37,929 nt of DNA from Gemmiger formicilis (GCF_900167555.1 NZ_FUYF01000020.1:1-37929), one strand, 5' to 3'; counted from the stretch's first letter, positions 16,422 to 24,279 are shown. Numbers and translations: made by a program. The notes: a model not told the origin generated them from the sequence alone.

Positions 16422-16446
16422 TGAGAGTTTGATTTACCTGTAACGC

Positions 16447-16791
16447 TCAACCGACCTTCCCCTGAAAGAACTCCAAAAATTCCGGCAGCTCCTGGTCCGG
16501 CAGTTCGTTCATGACCTGCATGGCCAGGTATTCTGCGCGACTCACCTTGGGGGCAAACTTGCGGGAATAGGTCTTGCCGGTTCTCACGTACCCAACATCG
16601 TGGATCAGGTCCTTTTCCGAAAGGCTTTTCAGGATGGTAAAGACAGAGCGCGGCTTCCAGGTACAGTTCTGGGTCGGGATCAAATCGGAAACGATCTGGC
16701 TGGCGATGGCAGGCTCCTTGGAATTCCAAAGGTAGGTCATGATCTGCATTTCGGAGGTCGTCATCCGATACAGGGAGTTTTGCTTTTTCAT
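16447..16791 (-). CDS. BlaI/MecI-family transcriptional repressor
   Basis: This 114-residue winged-helix protein has the BlaI/MecI/CopY pattern: LYRMTTSEMQIMTYLWNSKEPAIASQIVSDL, then NCTWKPRSVFTILKSLSEKDLI and a short dimerization tail. Members repress target genes and are often released by a membrane sensor protease (BlaR/MecR), but no such partner is present. The ATG at 16791 lies 7 nt from GGAG; the ATG at 16797 is too close to it. It lies 13 nt after the CAP lipoprotein gene and before the adhesin, so it probably regulates this surface-protein cluster (inference). Confidence 0.88.
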   Translation of the reverse strand: MKKQNSLYRMTTSEMQIMTYLWNSKEPAIASQIVSDLIPTQNCTWKPRSVFTILKSLSEKDLIHDVGYVRTGKTYSRKFAPKVSRAEYLAMQVMNELPDQELPEFLEFFQGKVG

Positions 16792-16804
16792 ATCCATTCT
16801 CCAA

Positions 16805-17527
16805 TCACTGAAAGGTTACGGTCCAGTAAGTGTACTGGCCTTCGGCTGTGCTGCAGAACCAGCAGCCCACACCCATGCTGGTAAAGCTGGGCTCCATAAT
16901 ATTGGCATAGTGGGCAGGGCTGCCCTGCCAGTAGATGCAAACGCTGCTGGCCGAGCCAATCGGACCTGCGGCGCAGATCTCACTGCGGGTCGTCATGCCG
17001 CTGTGGTCGAACGGCCCGCCCGCGACAAAGCTCTCACAGCGTGCATCGGCGGCAGCACTCAGGCCACTGTCCATCGTCAAAGGGGACAGACCAGCTGCTG
17101 CGCGCATAGCATTGATGTTTTCCTGAACAGCCCAGTAGGCACTGTCCGAGCTGTCGATGCTCCACCACTCCTCACTGCCCGCCGCCAGGTCAAAGGGGAC
17201 AACACCGTAGCTCATGCTGACCTGTTCAGGCTGACTTGCTGTTACAGCTGATTCTGTTGCCGGCGCTTCGGTAGGCGCTGCAGTAGGCTCCGGTATGGGA
17301 ATTTCAGTCGGTGCCGGTGTGGCAGTTGGTTCTGGAGTCTGTGTGGACGTTGGTGCCGGGCTTTCCGTGGCAAGCGGCGCAGGTGTCTCAATGGCAGTCT
17401 CTTCAGTAGCAACGGTAAGTTCTACCAGCGTACTGCTTTCCGGCGTTTGCAAGGTGTTATCGGTCTGCTGTGCGCAGGCGCAGAGTAACACCGTAGCTAA
17501 AAGAATGGATAACAGACATTTTTTCAT
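16805..17527 (-). CDS. CAP-domain (SCP/PR1-like) lipoprotein
   Basis: This 240-residue protein has a lipoprotein signal peptide (MKKCLLSILLATVLLCAC, lipidated at the last Cys). A long Pro/Thr/Ala/Glu linker (about 40-110) follows, then a CAP domain (about 125-240) with AVQENINAMRAAAGLSPLTMDSGLSAAADARC, FDHSGM and HYANIMEPSFTSMGVGC. CAP proteins are secreted and often bind lipids or act in host contact; the role here is unknown. GGAG precedes the ATG at 17527, and an N-terminal extension is rejected because the lipobox defines the start. Its upstream region was interrupted by insertion of the IME, which may have separated it from its promoter. The linker resembles the adhesin's C-terminal spacer. 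Confidence 0.9.
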   Translation of the reverse strand: MKKCLLSILLATVLLCACAQQTDNTLQTPESSTLVELTVATEETAIETPAPLATESPAPTSTQTPEPTATPAPTEIPIPEPTAAPTEAPATESAVTASQPEQVSMSYGVVPFDLAAGSEEWWSIDSSDSAYWAVQENINAMRAAAGLSPLTMDSGLSAAADARCESFVAGGPFDHSGMTTRSEICAAGPIGSASSVCIYWQGSPAHYANIMEPSFTSMGVGCWFCSTAEGQYTYWTVTFQ

Positions 17528-17548
17528 ATTATAAATTTCTCCAAAGTA

Positions 17549-17569
17549 CAGTTTACAAGGGACTACACA
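17549..17569 (+). repeat. left boundary inverted repeat of the IME
   Basis: A 21-bp segment starting CAGTTTACAAGG matches the reverse complement of 24601-24621 at 20 of 21 positions. It lies between the CAP lipoprotein start and the serine recombinase stop, where an integration junction is expected. Confidence 0.75.
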
Positions 17570-17601
17570 GGGTAGGTATCTGACGGGAGGGGTTCCGCTC
17601 G

Positions 17602-19113
17602 TCAGATTTTCCATGTGATATTTAAGCTGTCGCTTGTGGCGGCTATGGTGGTAATCATCAAATCCACCACCCGCCGCTTGTCGTCAAAGGATACATTCTC
17701 CCAAGTATCGAGGTAGCCGGAAATCTGGCTGACCTGTTCCGGGCTGATTGCTTCCACCGTCAACTCGGCTATCTGCTTCACAAGTTCCTGTTTGCGCCCA
17801 TCCAGTTCCGCTATCTTTACATTCACATAGGAGAGCAGAACATTGTTTGCACCCGTCAGACTGTCCACCAGCTTTTCAATCTCGCTGTCCACATGGGCAA
17901 GCTCCACTTGCAGGGCGGCGATTTTCGGGTTTGCCTTTGCCGCTTTTTTTCTGCCCGTCAGCGTTTTGTAGCCTGCCAGCTTCTTCACCATCTGCTGATA
18001 AACAACCGCTTCCAGCTCCGAAGTGATGATTTTCCCGCACCCCGGACAACTCTTGTTATCCAGCCGTTTCGTACAGCGAAGGTATTGCTTGCCGGAGGGA
18101 TTGAAGATGCTCATAAGGGCATACCCGCAGTTCCCGCATTTGATTTTTCCCGCCAGCCATGTATGGGTGGCTTTCCGGGCAGATTGGATTTTCATGTTGT
18201 TCATCAGCTTCTTACGGCAGGTCAGCCAGATGTCGGAGGGGACAATGCCCTCATGGGGAGCCAGCACCAGCATTTGGTCTTTCAAGTCGTTCTTTTTGCT
18301 GGGCTTCACATCCCGCCCCTGATACAGATAGCAGCCGTTCATACCCGTAAAATCGGCAGCGTCATTGACCAGGACTGCCCCTTGACTTTTGAAAAACTCG
18401 TACACATCAAGGTCTGCCTGCACATAGACAGGATTGCGTAACATCTGCGCCAGCGTGGGGCGTATCAGCTCTTTGCCATGGAACAAAATCCCCCGTTCCG
18501 CAAAGTACCGGGTAATGTCCCCATAGGAGGTAGTGGGCTGGGCGTACATCTCAAACATCAGCCGGATATTTGCCGCTTCATCTGGATTTACCACCAGCTT
18601 CTTTGTGTTGATACCATCCATCTTGATTGGTTCGGTGTGGAAGCCGTAAGGGGCTTTCCCACCCATCTTGAAACCTCGCTGGCTGCGGGAATAGTAAGCG
18701 TCCGTTACCCGCTTCTGTATGGTTTCCCTCTCAAGCTGGGCGAACACAATACAAATATTCAGCATCGCCCGCCCCATCGGGGTGGAGGTATCAAACTTTT
18801 CCGTAGAGGACACAAACTCTACATTGTACTGTTGGAACAGCTCCATCATGTTGGCAAAGTCCAGAATGGAACGGCTGATACGGTCGAGCTTGTAAACCAC
18901 GACTTTTGCAATTAAGCCCCGCTTGATGTCCCGCACCAGTTCTTGAAACTTTGGACGGTCTGTGTTCTTGCCGCTGTACCCTTTATCTGTGTATTCCTTG
19001 CAGTTACCGCCTTTCAACTCATATTTGCAAAATTCAATCTGGCTTTCAATGGAAATGCTGTCCTTTTTGTCTACCGATTGTCTTGCATAGATTGCGTCTA
19101 TTCGATTGTTCAT
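17602..19113 (-). CDS. large serine recombinase (TnpX/TndX type)
   Basis: This 503-residue protein has a resolvase catalytic domain with YARQS (nucleophile S13), EFCKYELKGG, YSGKNTDRPKF and VYKLDRISRS. It is followed by a recombinase domain with APYGF, a zinc ribbon (CGNCGY, then CTKR and SCPGCGK, about 325-370), a coiled-coil segment (about 395-455) and a C-terminal tail. This is the layout of large serine integrases that insert and excise clostridial mobile elements without other proteins except a directionality factor. AAGGAG precedes the ATG at 19113. Its stop lies 33 nt inside the left inverted repeat, as expected for the IME's own integrase. Confidence 0.95.
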   Translation of the reverse strand: MNNRIDAIYARQSVDKKDSISIESQIEFCKYELKGGNCKEYTDKGYSGKNTDRPKFQELVRDIKRGLIAKVVVYKLDRISRSILDFANMMELFQQYNVEFVSSTEKFDTSTPMGRAMLNICIVFAQLERETIQKRVTDAYYSRSQRGFKMGGKAPYGFHTEPIKMDGINTKKLVVNPDEAANIRLMFEMYAQPTTSYGDITRYFAERGILFHGKELIRPTLAQMLRNPVYVQADLDVYEFFKSQGAVLVNDAADFTGMNGCYLYQGRDVKPSKKNDLKDQMLVLAPHEGIVPSDIWLTCRKKLMNNMKIQSARKATHTWLAGKIKCGNCGYALMSIFNPSGKQYLRCTKRLDNKSCPGCGKIITSELEAVVYQQMVKKLAGYKTLTGRKKAAKANPKIAALQVELAHVDSEIEKLVDSLTGANNVLLSYVNVKIAELDGRKQELVKQIAELTVEAISPEQVSQISGYLDTWENVSFDDKRRVVDLMITTIAATSDSLNITWKI

Positions 19114-19131
19114 ATTGTCGCTCCTTTTCTT

Positions 19132-19180
19132 AAAAAAGAAACGGAGCTGCTGACACCTTTATTATACCGTCAGCAGCCCC
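19132..19180 (-). terminator. terminator upstream of the serine recombinase
   Basis: On the - strand GGGGCTGCTGAC pairs with GTCAGCAGCTCC (one G-T), followed by GTTTCTTTTTT. It ends transcripts from the mobilization genes just before the recombinase ribosome binding site, so the recombinase may need read-through or its own promoter. Confidence 0.7.
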
Positions 19181-19207
19181 GCAAATCAACGATGGCTTTG
19201 GAAAACC

Positions 19208-19399
19208 TTATGCCCCGGCTTCCTCTTTCTGCCGCTTATCGGCATATTTGCGGAACACCTCATAAAGCTGCTGCTCCAGTTCCCGGCGTTTGACCGCTTC
19301 CTGTTCCGGCGTGAACACCGGGGAGAGATTTTCCAGCGTGATTTCCTTTCCTTGAAAAGTCACGACTTCGGTTTCTTTCTTGTATCTGATATGCTCCAT
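19208..19399 (-). CDS. small conserved IME protein of unknown function
   Basis: This 63-residue charged protein (MEHIRYKKETEVVTFQGKEITLENLSPVF, then EQEAVKRRELEQQLYEVFRKYADKRQKEE) has an N-terminal beta-like part and a C-terminal amphipathic helix. GGAGG lies 4 nt before the ATG at 19399, so an 8-codon upstream extension is rejected. It lies between mobV and the serine recombinase, a position common for a recombination accessory or small regulator, but I do not recognise a defined function. Confidence 0.75.
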   Translation of the reverse strand: MEHIRYKKETEVVTFQGKEITLENLSPVFTPEQEAVKRRELEQQLYEVFRKYADKRQKEEAGA

Positions 19400-19469
19400 A
19401 GTACCTCCGTATTTAATTTTCAAAGTGCAGTGCCGCCATGCTGCGGCGTGAAATGTTTTCTGCCATCAA

Positions 19470-20411
19470 TCACCGTTCCTTTGTGTGCCGCTGCTGTCGT
19501 TTCAGTTCTGCCAGCACCTCCGGCGGGATACGGTCAACCAGCCGCTGAATGTCTTTCAATTCGCTTTCCAGCTTTGCCCGTTCCATCGTATCTTTCATCT
19601 TGCCTTTTTCGCTGGCTTTGGCTCTGGCTTCCAACTGTTCATTTTCTACCAAAAGGTCGTTTATCGTGACCTTGTATTTTTTGAGCTGACCGGAGAAATT
19701 CTCCATCTGCGGAAACCACTTTTTCAGCAGGGAGAGGGCTTCCTCTTTTTTCTTTCCGGCGTTGAATGGGGTAATACCGTCCAGCGTGGCTTCAATGGCT
19801 CTTGCCTGTTTGGAGAGATTGACCGCCTGCTTGAACAGACGGGTGGGGATATGCTTCCTGCCTGTCTTGCTGGCACTTTCCCCACGCTCCAAGTCGGGAT
19901 ATTTCTCTACCATGTAGGCGTGAAAATCGTCCTGCCATTTTGTGAGGTTGGCTCTGTTCCCAATAATCTCCTTTGCACACAGGCGGTTGTCCTCTGTCAG
20001 CGGGACAAAGACCAAATGCAGGTGGGGCGTTTTCTCGTCCATGTGTACCACCGCCGACACGATATTTTCTTTCCCTACCCGCCCGATTAAGAAATCAGCC
20101 GCCCTCTGGAAAAACGCCTGTATCTCCTTTGGGGATTTCTTCTTGAAAAACTCCGGGCTGGCGGTTATGAGCGTATCTACAAAACGGGTGCTGTCCCTGC
20201 GGGTACGGCAGCCTGCCTGTTCAATACGGTTCTGTATAAAGTGGTAGTACCTGCCCGACCGCTTGACGATATGGAAATTGTACTTGCTCCGGCTGGCGTC
20301 AATGTCGGGATTGCTGGCGTACTGTTCCTTTTGCCGTTCGTGATGGGCTTCCAGCGGTCTTGCCGGATTGCCCTTGTGTTTTTCAAATCGCAAAATTGCG
20401 TGTTGTGCCAT
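19470..20411 (-). CDS. MobV-family relaxase (Pre/Mob)
   Basis: This 313-residue plasmid mobilization/recombination enzyme starts MAQHAILRFEKHKGN, a MobV motif I, and has the HUH metal-binding motif VHMDEKTPHLHLVFVPL (about 140) and a long C-terminal coiled coil (about 225-300). MobV relaxases nick oriT and stay bound to the DNA during transfer. AAAGGAG lies 4 nt before the ATG at 20411. This is the only relaxase in the window and belongs to the IME, not to the ICE backbone. Confidence 0.93.
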   Translation of the reverse strand: MAQHAILRFEKHKGNPARPLEAHHERQKEQYASNPDIDASRSKYNFHIVKRSGRYYHFIQNRIEQAGCRTRRDSTRFVDTLITASPEFFKKKSPKEIQAFFQRAADFLIGRVGKENIVSAVVHMDEKTPHLHLVFVPLTEDNRLCAKEIIGNRANLTKWQDDFHAYMVEKYPDLERGESASKTGRKHIPTRLFKQAVNLSKQARAIEATLDGITPFNAGKKKEEALSLLKKWFPQMENFSGQLKKYKVTINDLLVENEQLEARAKASEKGKMKDTMERAKLESELKDIQRLVDRIPPEVLAELKRQQRHTKER

Positions 20412-20596
20412 GAAACTCCTTTCCCCATTCCGTTCCTTTCCGGGACTTTTCCACAGGAAAATCCCGCAGAAAATATCTCGGATAGGATAGGAATGGATAA
20501 GATATAAATAAAATCGTTTTAATCTCTGTATTTCTATATACCGTCCGGTTTTCGTACTTCAAGAGGATTGATTATCGTACTTGTGGAGTGCGGTTT

Positions 20597-20992
20597 TCAG
20601 TTCTCCGGCGTTCCATAACCGGATTTCTTGAAGTCGGTGTTTGGAACCGCTTCGTAGGATTTTGGGTAAATGCGGTTGGGTTTTCCACAGCCCTGCTTCT
20701 GGATCTCCACCAATCCGGCATATTGCAGTTCCCGCAGGGTGTTCACCGCCTTTTGCCGCCCACAGTGAAGCAGGGCAACAACCTCGCAGATTGGGTAATA
20801 CAGGAAAATCCGCCCGTACTCGTCCGCCCAGCCGTTCTTCCGGGATAACTCCGTCCGGCGCAGGATAAAGGCATACAGTACCTTTGCTTCGTTGGACAGG
20901 GGTGTGAATGTGGGGGCTTCAAAAAGGAAATTGGGAAGCCGGGTAAAGCTGACCGCCTTTTCCGGCTGATGGATATAAATGGTGTTTGTCAT
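20597..20992 (-). CDS. RepA-N domain protein, C-terminal part missing
   Basis: This 131-residue protein matches the N-terminal winged-helix domain of replication initiator A: FTRLPNFLFEAPTFTPLSNEAKVLYAFILRRTELSRKN, then CGRQKAVNTLRELQYAGLVEIQKQG. Full-length RepA proteins are about twice as long. Here the frame stops after SGYGTPEN and the following 100 nt encode only fragments, so the C-terminal domain appears lost. It is clearly homologous to the ICE protein at 36394-36750. It may bind origin or operator DNA without supporting replication. Confidence 0.82.
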   Translation of the reverse strand: MTNTIYIHQPEKAVSFTRLPNFLFEAPTFTPLSNEAKVLYAFILRRTELSRKNGWADEYGRIFLYYPICEVVALLHCGRQKAVNTLRELQYAGLVEIQKQGCGKPNRIYPKSYEAVPNTDFKKSGYGTPEN

Positions 20993-21103
20993 ATCGTGTT
21001 TTGTGGACGGTTAGAAGACTGTTTCCGGGGGCAGACGGTAGTTTCTATTGCCGGCCCCTGTTCTGTGCTTGCAAAGCCTTGTAAATCAAGGACTTTTCAG
21101 CCC

Positions 21104-21517
21104 CTAACTGTCCACACAAGACCTCCTTTTCCGTTCACTTTCTGTTTTCTGTCGCCTGTGAACTCTGGCGGCACAGCCGGGGCAGTATTTTGCCCGGTTG
21201 GATTTAGGGACGAACACACCGCCGCAGACCGCACAGCGTTTCAAGTCCTTATCCCGGAAAATCTCTGCTTCCAGCGTTCCGATTTGCGGCAAGACCGACC
21301 AGCGGAACCACTTACAGCAGACCGAGAAAGAAGCCGTCTGCGGGCAGGCGCAGGTGTCCCCATCGTCAAGGAGCATACAGTTCCCGTCCTCATAGTTGCA
21401 GCACTCCCGGCGGATCAGGGCGTTTGCCTGTTTCCTCTGTGCCGGTGTCATGCGGTAAAGGGAACCGTCCTGCCTGCGCTCTATGGGCGGCAGTCGTTTA
21501 TATGGGTTCTCTCTCAT
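21104..21517 (-). CDS. cysteine-rich VLP-domain protein
   Basis: This 137-residue protein has many cysteines (ECCNYEDGNCMLLDDGDTCACPQ, SFSVCCKWFRWSVLP) and a C-terminal zinc-ribbon-like CAVCGG...YCPGCA motif. This matches the cysteine-rich VLP family that accompanies MobV/RepA genes in clostridial IMEs; its function is not known. The ATG at 21517 follows GGAGGG at 5 nt. A longer in-frame start at 21682 would cross a 25-nt palindrome and has no support. Confidence 0.85.
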   Translation of the reverse strand: MRENPYKRLPPIERRQDGSLYRMTPAQRKQANALIRRECCNYEDGNCMLLDDGDTCACPQTASFSVCCKWFRWSVLPQIGTLEAEIFRDKDLKRCAVCGGVFVPKSNRAKYCPGCAARVHRRQKTESERKRRSCVDS

Positions 21518-21861
21518 GTGTTCCCTCCATTTTTCCTTTGCCGTTCTCCCCGAAAAGGCTTCCTGCCCCATTCCTGCGGCGTGTTCCGGCGTTGGCACGC
21601 TCCCCGGACTTCGGGACATTTTGTCCCGAAGTGGCTCGTTGCGGTGCTTCCCCTGCCGGGGTATTCCTTTTCGGACGGTCATTCTGTTTTCAAGGTGCAG
21701 CTCATCGATGAACTACCTTAAGTCTACACCTAAAAGACCGCCCGCCCCGTATATCCATAAGGTCGGAAATCAGCCCGGAAAACTCTCTATTTCCACGCTC
21801 TTGGAATTGTGGTAGAATAGAAGAAATAGAATGGCAAATCGAAATTTCACGGAGGTATATT
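21518..21861. other. divergent intergenic region with palindrome and cargo promoter
   Basis: This 344-bp gap separates the - strand mobilization genes from the + strand cargo. It holds the CGGGAC palindrome (21608-21632) and, near 21790-21820, a possible + strand promoter (TTTCCA, 17 nt, TAGAAT) in front of the TPR gene. Base composition changes from GC-rich to AT-rich near 21780, which probably marks the edge of the acquired cargo. Confidence 0.5.
21608..21632. repeat. CGGGAC-type palindrome, IME copy 1
   Basis: Arms ACTTCGGGAC and GTCCCGAAGT are perfectly complementary around a 5-nt ATTTT spacer. The inner six-base arms and the 5-nt spacing are the same as in the palindrome inside the parB paralogue at 37319-37345. 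Confidence 0.8.
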
Positions 21862-22356
21862 ATGGGACTGTTTTCAAAGAAGAAAAATGAAGAAGTGGCT
21901 ATTGATGAACTAACACCACAAATAAAAACTAAGTTAGATGAATTAGCCCAAAAAGGCAATCAGTTTGAGGAAGAAGAACAATATGAGGAAGCTATACAAG
22001 CATGGAAAGAAGCTCTTAGCCTAATCCCAGAGCCACAGCAATTTTACAGTGAAACCATATGGTTTTTAGCTGCCATTGGCGATATTTATTTTCAAAAGAA
22101 ACAATACGAAAAAGCACACGAATGCTTTGACAAAGCAAGGGGGAATTTGAGCGGCGAGGGATATGGAAATCCGTTTGTTATGCTTCGATTAGGTGAATGT
22201 TGTTTAGAAATAGGGGACGAAAAAAACGCCACAGAATATTTGCTTAGAGCCTATATGTTTGAAGGAAGGGAGATATTTGAGCCTGACGAGGACGGTAATG
22301 ATGATGGCAAAAAATATTTTGATTATTTAAGAACTCATGTTGAAAACATTGAGTGA
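21862..22356 (+). CDS. tetratricopeptide-repeat protein, unknown role
   Basis: This 164-residue acidic protein contains at least three TPR-like helix pairs (EQYEEAIQAWKEALSLIPE, IGDIYFQKKQYEKAHECFDKA, LGECCLEIGDEKNATEYLLRAYMF) after a Lys-rich MGLFSKKKNEE start. It has no signal peptide or membrane segment. GGAGG lies 6 nt before the ATG. It is AT-rich compared with the mobilization genes, indicating a separate origin. Similar small TPR proteins serve as immunity or adaptor proteins, but nothing here proves that. Confidence 0.85.
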   Translation: MGLFSKKKNEEVAIDELTPQIKTKLDELAQKGNQFEEEEQYEEAIQAWKEALSLIPEPQQFYSETIWFLAAIGDIYFQKKQYEKAHECFDKARGNLSGEGYGNPFVMLRLGECCLEIGDEKNATEYLLRAYMFEGREIFEPDEDGNDDGKKYFDYLRTHVENIE

Positions 22357-22406
22357 AGATTAAGATAACACAGTTCCCATTTATCGAGCAGACAAGGAGG
22401 GAGAGC

Positions 22407-23207
22407 ATGGAACTATCCATACAAGAACGATTGAAAGATTTGCGTGTGGAGCGTGGGCTGACGCTGGAGCAGCTTGAGGAGCAGGTAAATCTCTCCAAGT
22501 CTGCGCTGGGCAGCTATGAAGCAAAGGATTTTAAGGACATCAGTCACTATGCTATTATCAAGCTGGCGAAGTTTTACGGTGTAACCGCCGATTATCTACT
22601 GGGGCTGTCCCAAACAAGAAATCACCCAAACGCTGATCTTGCAGACCTGCGTTTGAGTGATGATATGATTGAACTCTTGAAAAGTGGGTTGATAGATAAT
22701 TCCCTCTTGTGTGAACTGGCAGTACACCCGGATTTTCCCCGGCTGATGGCTGACCTCGAAATCTATGTAAACGGTATCGCAGGAAAACAGGTGCAGAGTG
22801 CAAATGCCATTATAGATGCTGTGAGCGCAACCATTATGAAGCAGCACAATCCCAGCTTGTCCGACCCGCAGCTAAGACAGCTTATCGCCGCTCATATTGA
22901 TGATGACAGCTTTTGCCGCTATGTGATACAGCAGGACATAAACAAGATAGCCCTCGACCTGCGGGAAGCCCATAAGGACGATTTTTTCAGCGTTCCGGAG
23001 GACAACCCACTGGAAGATTTCTTGCAGACCGCCGAGGAAACTGCCAGTCCAGACAGCGACCCGGAGCAAGCAGCTTTGGCGTTTATCTGTAAGCGGCTCA
23101 AATTGAATTTGAAAAAGCTGTCCGAAGATGAAAAGAAGTGGCTGAAAAAGATTGCACAGAAGTCGGACTTGCTGAAAAATCCAAACCCACAGAGGGGGAG
23201 GAAATAA
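22407..23207 (+). CDS. XRE-family helix-turn-helix protein
   Basis: This 266-residue protein has an N-terminal lambda-repressor-like HTH (about 2-62: IQERLKDLRVERGLTLEQLEEQVNLSKSALGSYE, IIKLAKFYGVTADYLLGL), followed by a helical region ending in LKKLSEDEKKWLKKIAQKSDLL. AAGGAGG lies 6 nt before the ATG at 22407; an upstream ATG overlapping the TPR gene stop is rejected. It probably regulates the cargo or the IME's mobilization genes, which diverge from it. The C-terminal part could sense a ligand or partner, but I recognise no domain there. Confidence 0.88.
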   Translation: MELSIQERLKDLRVERGLTLEQLEEQVNLSKSALGSYEAKDFKDISHYAIIKLAKFYGVTADYLLGLSQTRNHPNADLADLRLSDDMIELLKSGLIDNSLLCELAVHPDFPRLMADLEIYVNGIAGKQVQSANAIIDAVSATIMKQHNPSLSDPQLRQLIAAHIDDDSFCRYVIQQDINKIALDLREAHKDDFFSVPEDNPLEDFLQTAEETASPDSDPEQAALAFICKRLKLNLKKLSEDEKKWLKKIAQKSDLLKNPNPQRGRK

Positions 23208-23247
23208 GAGAGCGATAAATTGGAATGAACTGAGAGGAATTTTGTCT

Positions 23248-24063
23248 ATGAAAATAAATCTATCTAATTTTGAAACATCAGATGTATCTTTGTTTGATGT
23301 TTCAATCGTGCAAAGAGATGTTGGAGGCGGGAAAACGGAGAAAGAGGACATAGATTGTTTAGAGGAATATCCAACAGCAAAATCGTTGATTATATCGGGA
23401 CTAAATCAGGAATGTTTTGAATATTTAATCAAACATTATGGTAGTCAGTTTGAAGCTATTTCCTTTTGGAAAAATAAATCAGTCAGCGACTTGTCACCAT
23501 TAGAGGATTTAACAAATGTAAAATTCATTCATTTTTTCTTTAATCAAAAAGCTACGGATTTGTGGAATATGGAGCGTAATGAGAAGTTAAGTGGCTTGTC
23601 CATTTATGATTTTTCCAAATTACATTCGGTTGTAAAAGTTGCTACCGCACCATATTTGAATTATTTTTCCATAGGAAATCGTGTCTGGCCCAAAATGGAA
23701 ATAGAGAGCCTAAAGCCTTTAATTCATAGTCAAATTACACACTTTGGATGGTGGGGAGCAAAAATTTTGGATAATGATTATCTGTGTTTAGCGGATAGTC
23801 GTATTAAAAAATTAGATATGTTTATTAGGCATTTTACGATAGATGAACTGGCTCGACTGGTTGCTAACATTCCAGATTTAACAGGAGAAATAACGAAACC
23901 TTACAAGGAGTGTAGCATTATTGAAAGCGGGGAAAAAACGACCTATTATCTTCTCTGCAAAGGGAAACGAAAACTAATAAAGGGAAAAGATGATGATAAA
24001 TTAAAAAAGTATTTAGAGGATTACAATAGCTTAGTTGAGAAGTACAAAATAGAATATACATAA
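23248..24063 (+). CDS. unknown protein with leucine-rich-like N-terminal half
   Basis: This 271-residue protein of AT-rich codon use has no signal peptide. The first half shows irregular leucine/isoleucine spacing like a short leucine-rich repeat (KSLIISGLNQECFEYLIKHYGSQFEAISFWKNKSVSDLSPLEDLTNVKFIHFFFN); the C-terminal half is charged (KGKRKLIKGKDDDKLKKYLEDYNSLVEKY). AGAGG precedes the ATG at 23248. It follows the regulator gene by 40 nt and is probably co-transcribed. Such proteins are often found as solitary immunity-like genes, but I cannot assign a function. Confidence 0.82.
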   Translation: MKINLSNFETSDVSLFDVSIVQRDVGGGKTEKEDIDCLEEYPTAKSLIISGLNQECFEYLIKHYGSQFEAISFWKNKSVSDLSPLEDLTNVKFIHFFFNQKATDLWNMERNEKLSGLSIYDFSKLHSVVKVATAPYLNYFSIGNRVWPKMEIESLKPLIHSQITHFGWWGAKILDNDYLCLADSRIKKLDMFIRHFTIDELARLVANIPDLTGEITKPYKECSIIESGEKTTYYLLCKGKRKLIKGKDDDKLKKYLEDYNSLVEKYKIEYT

Positions 24064-24094
24064 CATCGGGGAGATAGCAAAGCCAGCCGAGCCA

Positions 24095-24140
24095 GTCAAC
24101 GGTCAAGATGAACGGTGCATATAAATGCACCGCCGTTGAC
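24095..24140. repeat. nested double hairpin after the cargo genes
   Basis: Outer arms GTCAACGG (24095-24102) and CCGTTGAC (24133-24140) enclose a second perfect stem CGGTGCAT (24113-24120) and ATGCACCG (24125-24132) with an ATAA loop. A 10-nt bulge separates the left arms, while the right arms abut. There is no T-tract, so a plain terminator is unlikely. Confidence 0.6.
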
Positions 24141-24172
24141 AGCCCCGCCCGTCTTTGCTAAAGGGTAATCAA

Positions 24173-24203
24173 GGCGGGAAAGCCCTAAAATGGCTTCCCG
24201 CCC
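24173..24203. other. GC-rich hairpin
   Basis: GGCGGGAAAGCC and GGCTTCCCGCC pair with a single bulged A and a short AT loop. It may end cargo transcription on the + strand together with the preceding hairpin, but no T-tract follows. Confidence 0.45.
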
Positions 24204-24254
24204 ATTTCAATTTTGAGAGAAAAATCTGTCTGCTTTTTCGTGAGTGTGTCCACA

Positions 24255-24279
24255 AGTTCGGGACATTTTGTCCCGAAGT
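24255..24279. repeat. CGGGAC-type palindrome, IME copy 2
   Basis: Inner arms CGGGAC (24259-24264) and GTCCCG (24270-24275) around ATTTT are identical in sequence, spacing and orientation to those of copy 1 at 21608-21632. The outer arms are imperfect by one base. The two copies bracket the AT-rich cargo. Confidence 0.75.

Noticed and set aside
16352-16804. In-frame N-terminal extension of the giant adhesin by about 150 residues
   Set aside because: It coincides with the BlaI-type gene in another frame, lacks a ribosome binding site and would bury the clear signal peptide that starts at 16351.
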